Shown here in pieces: positions 56,956 through 60,000 of a DNA stretch of 60,000 bases. The translations under genes and the position numbers were made by a program. A model generated the notes under the pieces. It was not told the origin of the DNA. It was given only the letters and a program-made list of their open reading frames with translations, and ran no database searches. Location: NCBI RefSeq assembly GCF_963678635.1, contig NC_087069.1, forward strand, positions 48,256,276 to 48,316,275. The letters are read 5' to 3'. Positions within the stretch are counted from its first letter, which is position 1; each line of letters starts with the position of its first letter. Source of the stretch: Symsagittifera roscoffensis. Taxonomy: Eukaryota > Xenacoelomorpha > Acoela > Convolutidae.

Positions 56956-57995
56956 AATCGGTTTTGTTACCAGTGTGGTTGGCAATCATATACTTCGATA
57001 CTATAGTTTGGTATAAAAGATTATGTCAAGGTCAAGAAGTGCTCCAATCTTTTCACTTTTAGAAAAAACTATTTTGTAGCTATATATTTTACTCGGATGA
57101 GCAAAATAGGTAAGAGAAATGCTCAGAAAAATTGTTTTATAAACATTGAGGTTTGAGCGAATTTGTCCAGTTTGTTTTTACTGAGCTAAATTCACTATAT
57201 TGTGCTGGTTTGCAAGTGCTGGTTTGCTCATGGTTGAGATTCAATTTTTGTAGAGAAATAATAACAGTTTCTGATGGTGAGATTTTTGAAAATCGGCAAT
57301 TTGGTCAAGCTAGAAAACAAAACGGATGACAGGGTTAATGAGAGTGTAATTTTTAAGCATATAACCATCACTCACGAATAAAACTGGGATCAATTGCAAT
57401 TCTTCAACACAATTATTTGGCGAAAGTTTTGAAGTTGATTTTTCTGATGCAGTATATTCTCCCAAAAATTGCTATTGGTTATTACAGTTTTTTTCCCTTT
57501 GATGGTATGCGTGGTCGCCAGTACTGGGTGAGCATCTGGTTGTATTTTCGTTGTTCAATCCGGTTTTTCCTGAAACGGTTGCTACATATCCACTGTTATT
57601 GTTTGCAAATTAGGATACCTCAAGAAAAAAGTATGAGTAAATCTTAAACTATGCTGACACTGTCTCTCTGATTAGCGCTTGTCTCATTAATGGCTAGTAC
57701 TCAGACGTTTTGTCGTTAACCTATATCCTGTAACGTAATTTCGTTAGTTATTTTTAGTCCGGGTAAAAAGTTTGGTCAAATTATTAATTTTAAACAATTG
57801 AAAAAGAAAGCACTTGATTCTAATTGGGTTGATTCAAAATCTTGAATAATTATCTCCAACTAGTTTCAAATTCTGACCGCTGTTTGATCAGGTTGGATTG
57901 TCGAAAAACTATTGAGATTGATGCTGTGCAAAATTGATGTTTGATTGCTTTCCAATTTTACCACGAATATCCACTATCTGATTGTTCAAAAACAA
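56956..57995. other. AT-rich interval, no supported gene
   Basis: The forward ORF 57417-57647 is aromatic- and leucine-rich without a partner or splice context; I do not count it as a gene. Confidence 0.4.
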
Positions 57996-58662
57996 TTACA
58001 ATAGGGCAAGGTGATGCGTTTGGTTGTAATTGGAATAAATGGAAGACCTTGGTTGAATTTTTCTAATGTTATGGTTTTTCTGTTTGCTGCTTAATGAGAT
58101 TGGTTTATAGGAAACCTGTTCATGATTATGCTGTGCTAGTAGATGGTTTGTTTGGTTTCTGTTGTCCCATGGGTAACCACTACTTGCACTTTCAGATACA
58201 AATTGCCCTGATTTTGTGGGTTTGTGTATTTTTCGGAAAACGATTTCTGGCTTGGTTGGACGCAAGTAGCAGGATATGTATAAAATTCTTTGCCGAGATA
58301 ATGTTCCATTTGTTTCCATTGGAAAATTTTTCGTCTAGATTTGAATGAATTGTATTAAATGAAAATTATAACAATTCATGACTCTTATTAAATCTTAAAT
58401 TGACCTGCGGCGCTTGTTGTCCTGATGCAAATTTTAGCTGATTTATCTCTGAAGAGGTTGCTGATATCCTGAAAATTTCAATTGGCTTAAGCTTTCTTCT
58501 CTTGACTGAGAAGTTGGTGATGTTGACTCTCTGGACAATAAGTTGTTTGCAGTGTGGTTGAAAGTTTTTTGCAGTTAAGTTTCGGTGAAAAATCATGTCA
58601 TTTTGAAAACTAATTTGATCTCCATCAGATAAAAGTTCACATGCTGGCTTGGCGGCTGTCAA
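57996..58662 (-). other. Two consecutive reverse ORFs, possible retroelement remnant
   Basis: 58662-58366 (98 codons) and 58319-57996 (107 codons) follow each other on the reverse strand with a short gap. They are rich in Asn, Gln, His, Lys and Ser (KRRKLKPIEIFRISATSSEI, QTNHLLAQHNHEQVSYK). Such composition could be a Gag-like remnant, but no motif supports it, and the overlapping forward frame 58094-58348 is of similar length. Weak. Confidence 0.2.
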
Positions 58663-58851
58663 ATGCTGCTAAAAATTCATCCCCGACATGTAGTCTTTAA
58701 AAAAACACCAACATAGTTTAATTTTTTTTTCCTTCAGACATAGTGTGGTTTCTATATAGTTCTTGTAACAAAATCAGATTATCAGGTTTGATCTTCGTTC
58801 AAGGTGTTGACCATGTGAATTAATCTAGAAAATGGCCTAAAAGACAAACAG

Positions 58852-59157
58852 TTGTCTCCGTACTATACGCGGCCAAAATTTTCTCAAGGTCCATCGGCAA
58901 TCACTTTGGTTGCTTTTTTTTCAATCGGTCCAACCGCTCTCAATGTTCTGTACCAGAGTCTTCAAAAAATCAAAAAACCAATATGGGTCCCTTTTTATGT
59001 GTGCGACTGTTGGAATTCCATAGATCGAGTCAATACAAGTCGAGCGAGCTTGAACTTATTCAAGACAAGGTTCGCTATTTTTATTTTCTTTTTTTTTGTA
59101 TTGGAATCATTTATAATATATGAAAACTGTAGTGAGACAGCGTATTTTACGTTTTGA
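58852..59157 (+). other. Forward 101-codon ORF, doubtful
   Basis: Begins YYTRPKFSQGPSAITLVAFF and ends in a T-rich stretch giving FIFFFFVLES. The first 70 codons look moderately protein-like (WVPFYVCDCWNSIDRVN), the last 30 follow AT-rich composition. No partner or splice-site support beyond chance. Confidence 0.2.
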
Positions 59158-60000
59158 ACGTTTTTTTAGTTACAAAAAAAATAAATAATAAAATCTGTCT
59201 GTTGTATATTTTTTCAAAGTTTTATCAGGAAATTAGGAAACCCGACCAAAAGTTGTCTCGAAATAATGGTTTCTGATTTCGCAACAAAATTGTCTCCAGA
59301 ATTTCTTTGAATTTTCAATTAAGTTTTATTTTTGAAAAGAAAAGATGGAAAAATTCGTTGCTTATTGTAAATAATTCAGAAATTTTCAACACAGTTGTAC
59401 TTTTGTACCTAAGAAAAACCTACATCAGCAAAAGTAAGAGTTGTTTTTCTTTTTTTTGCGCTCTTTGATTTTTTTTGATTCCGAAAATCACTTTTTTGAA
59501 ACATTAAGAATCCGTATAATAATCGTCTTTTTGTTTTGATTGCAACAATGGTAACACACAGCGACAACAATGGTTTTTAGATACAGCGAGTATAAAATGC
59601 GTATGCACTCAAACTCTTCAGATTAAAACATGGGATTCAGATTAAAACATTTCCAAAATAGGACAAAAACAAATATGAAACAAAGTTACACCATGCTCAA
59701 CAACTGCTACACGATCTGTTTAGTATATAGAAAAATCCAGACATTAGTTTCCTTGCAAATTGTTCTAAATTGAATTCTTCTGATATTGTTTATGGAGATT
59801 TCAAGGCCAAGGTAAAACAAAGGAAAAAATCCAAATTTAGGTTGGTTTTTTAAAATCATTTTGTAAATGCTGAAAAATGCGTTCTGCAGGAATGTTGGTT
59901 TTCAAAGAAGAAAGAAAATGATTTCATTGAAAACGCAATCTCTTTCACGGAAAAATTAAAAGAATTGCTTTCGCGGCGTTTCAGATCATTTATTGTACTT
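59158..60000. other. AT-rich end of window, no gene seen
   Basis: No open frame with coding-like composition. A short direct repeat CAGATTAAAACAT occurs at about 59618 and 59638. Confidence 0.4.

Noticed and set aside
1-60000. CRISPR arrays, bacterial operons, ribosome binding sites
   Set aside because: Repeats here have irregular units without unique spacers, and gene structure and composition are eukaryotic.
1-60000. tRNA or rRNA genes
   Set aside because: A few TTCGA-containing spots (for example near 21550) lack the rest of a cloverleaf; no rRNA-like stretch was seen.

Overview
The window looks like AT-rich nuclear DNA from an invertebrate animal. It has decayed mobile DNA, minisatellites, long non-coding stretches and a few short ORFs bounded by GT/AG splice-like sites. 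I see no bacterial-style gene packing and no tRNA or rRNA. The species cannot be fixed from the sequence. Everything was read by eye, without alignments or searches.

1-12.4 kb: two diverged copies of a GC-richer, ORF-dense element face each other. Arm A runs forward (1 to ~4465; its 5' end lies outside the window). Arm B runs backward (~12385 to ~7410). Each arm holds about 3.5-4 kb of one-strand coding remnants plus a shared AT-rich 3' tail. I recognise no reverse transcriptase, transposase, integrase or polymerase in it. The spacer between the arms (4466-7410) carries a scattered CCGGA(A)-type motif.

13.1-39.35 kb: a degenerate Polinton/Maverick landscape. A block of unknown ORFs is present twice (about 13.1-19.4 and 21.6-24.9 kb). 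After it comes a tandem array (24.9-37.6 kb) of segments carrying a retroviral-type integrase, a Polinton minor capsid-like protein and a small basic protein. The last unit runs on into a double-jelly-roll major capsid remnant (37.64-38.9 kb) and an adenovirus-type cysteine protease remnant (38.9-39.35 kb). All copies carry stops and frameshifts, many shared between copies. The integrase catalytic Glu position is Gln, Leu or a stop in the four copies. So the array most likely grew by segmental tandem duplication of an already dead element.

39.4-51.5 kb: mostly non-coding DNA with the best host-gene candidates. These are a forward exon at 41858-41980, an intact 148-codon ORF on the reverse strand (43091-43539) with a CxxC...CxxC pair, and a reverse-strand exon at 48838-49013. 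Repeats here are a ~58-bp minisatellite (44.9-45.2 kb), an ACATAC-rich tract, and two blocks of a ~20-bp GATCATTAGTTATACATAGG-like minisatellite around a CCATC-rich tract.

51.5-57 kb: a tandem duplication of a 2.4-3 kb unit that contains the end of a Bel/Pao retrotransposon integrase (reverse strand). The first copy is interrupted by ~590 bp holding a GC-rich, splice-acceptor-bounded reverse-strand ORF. 57-60 kb: AT-rich DNA with only weak ORFs.
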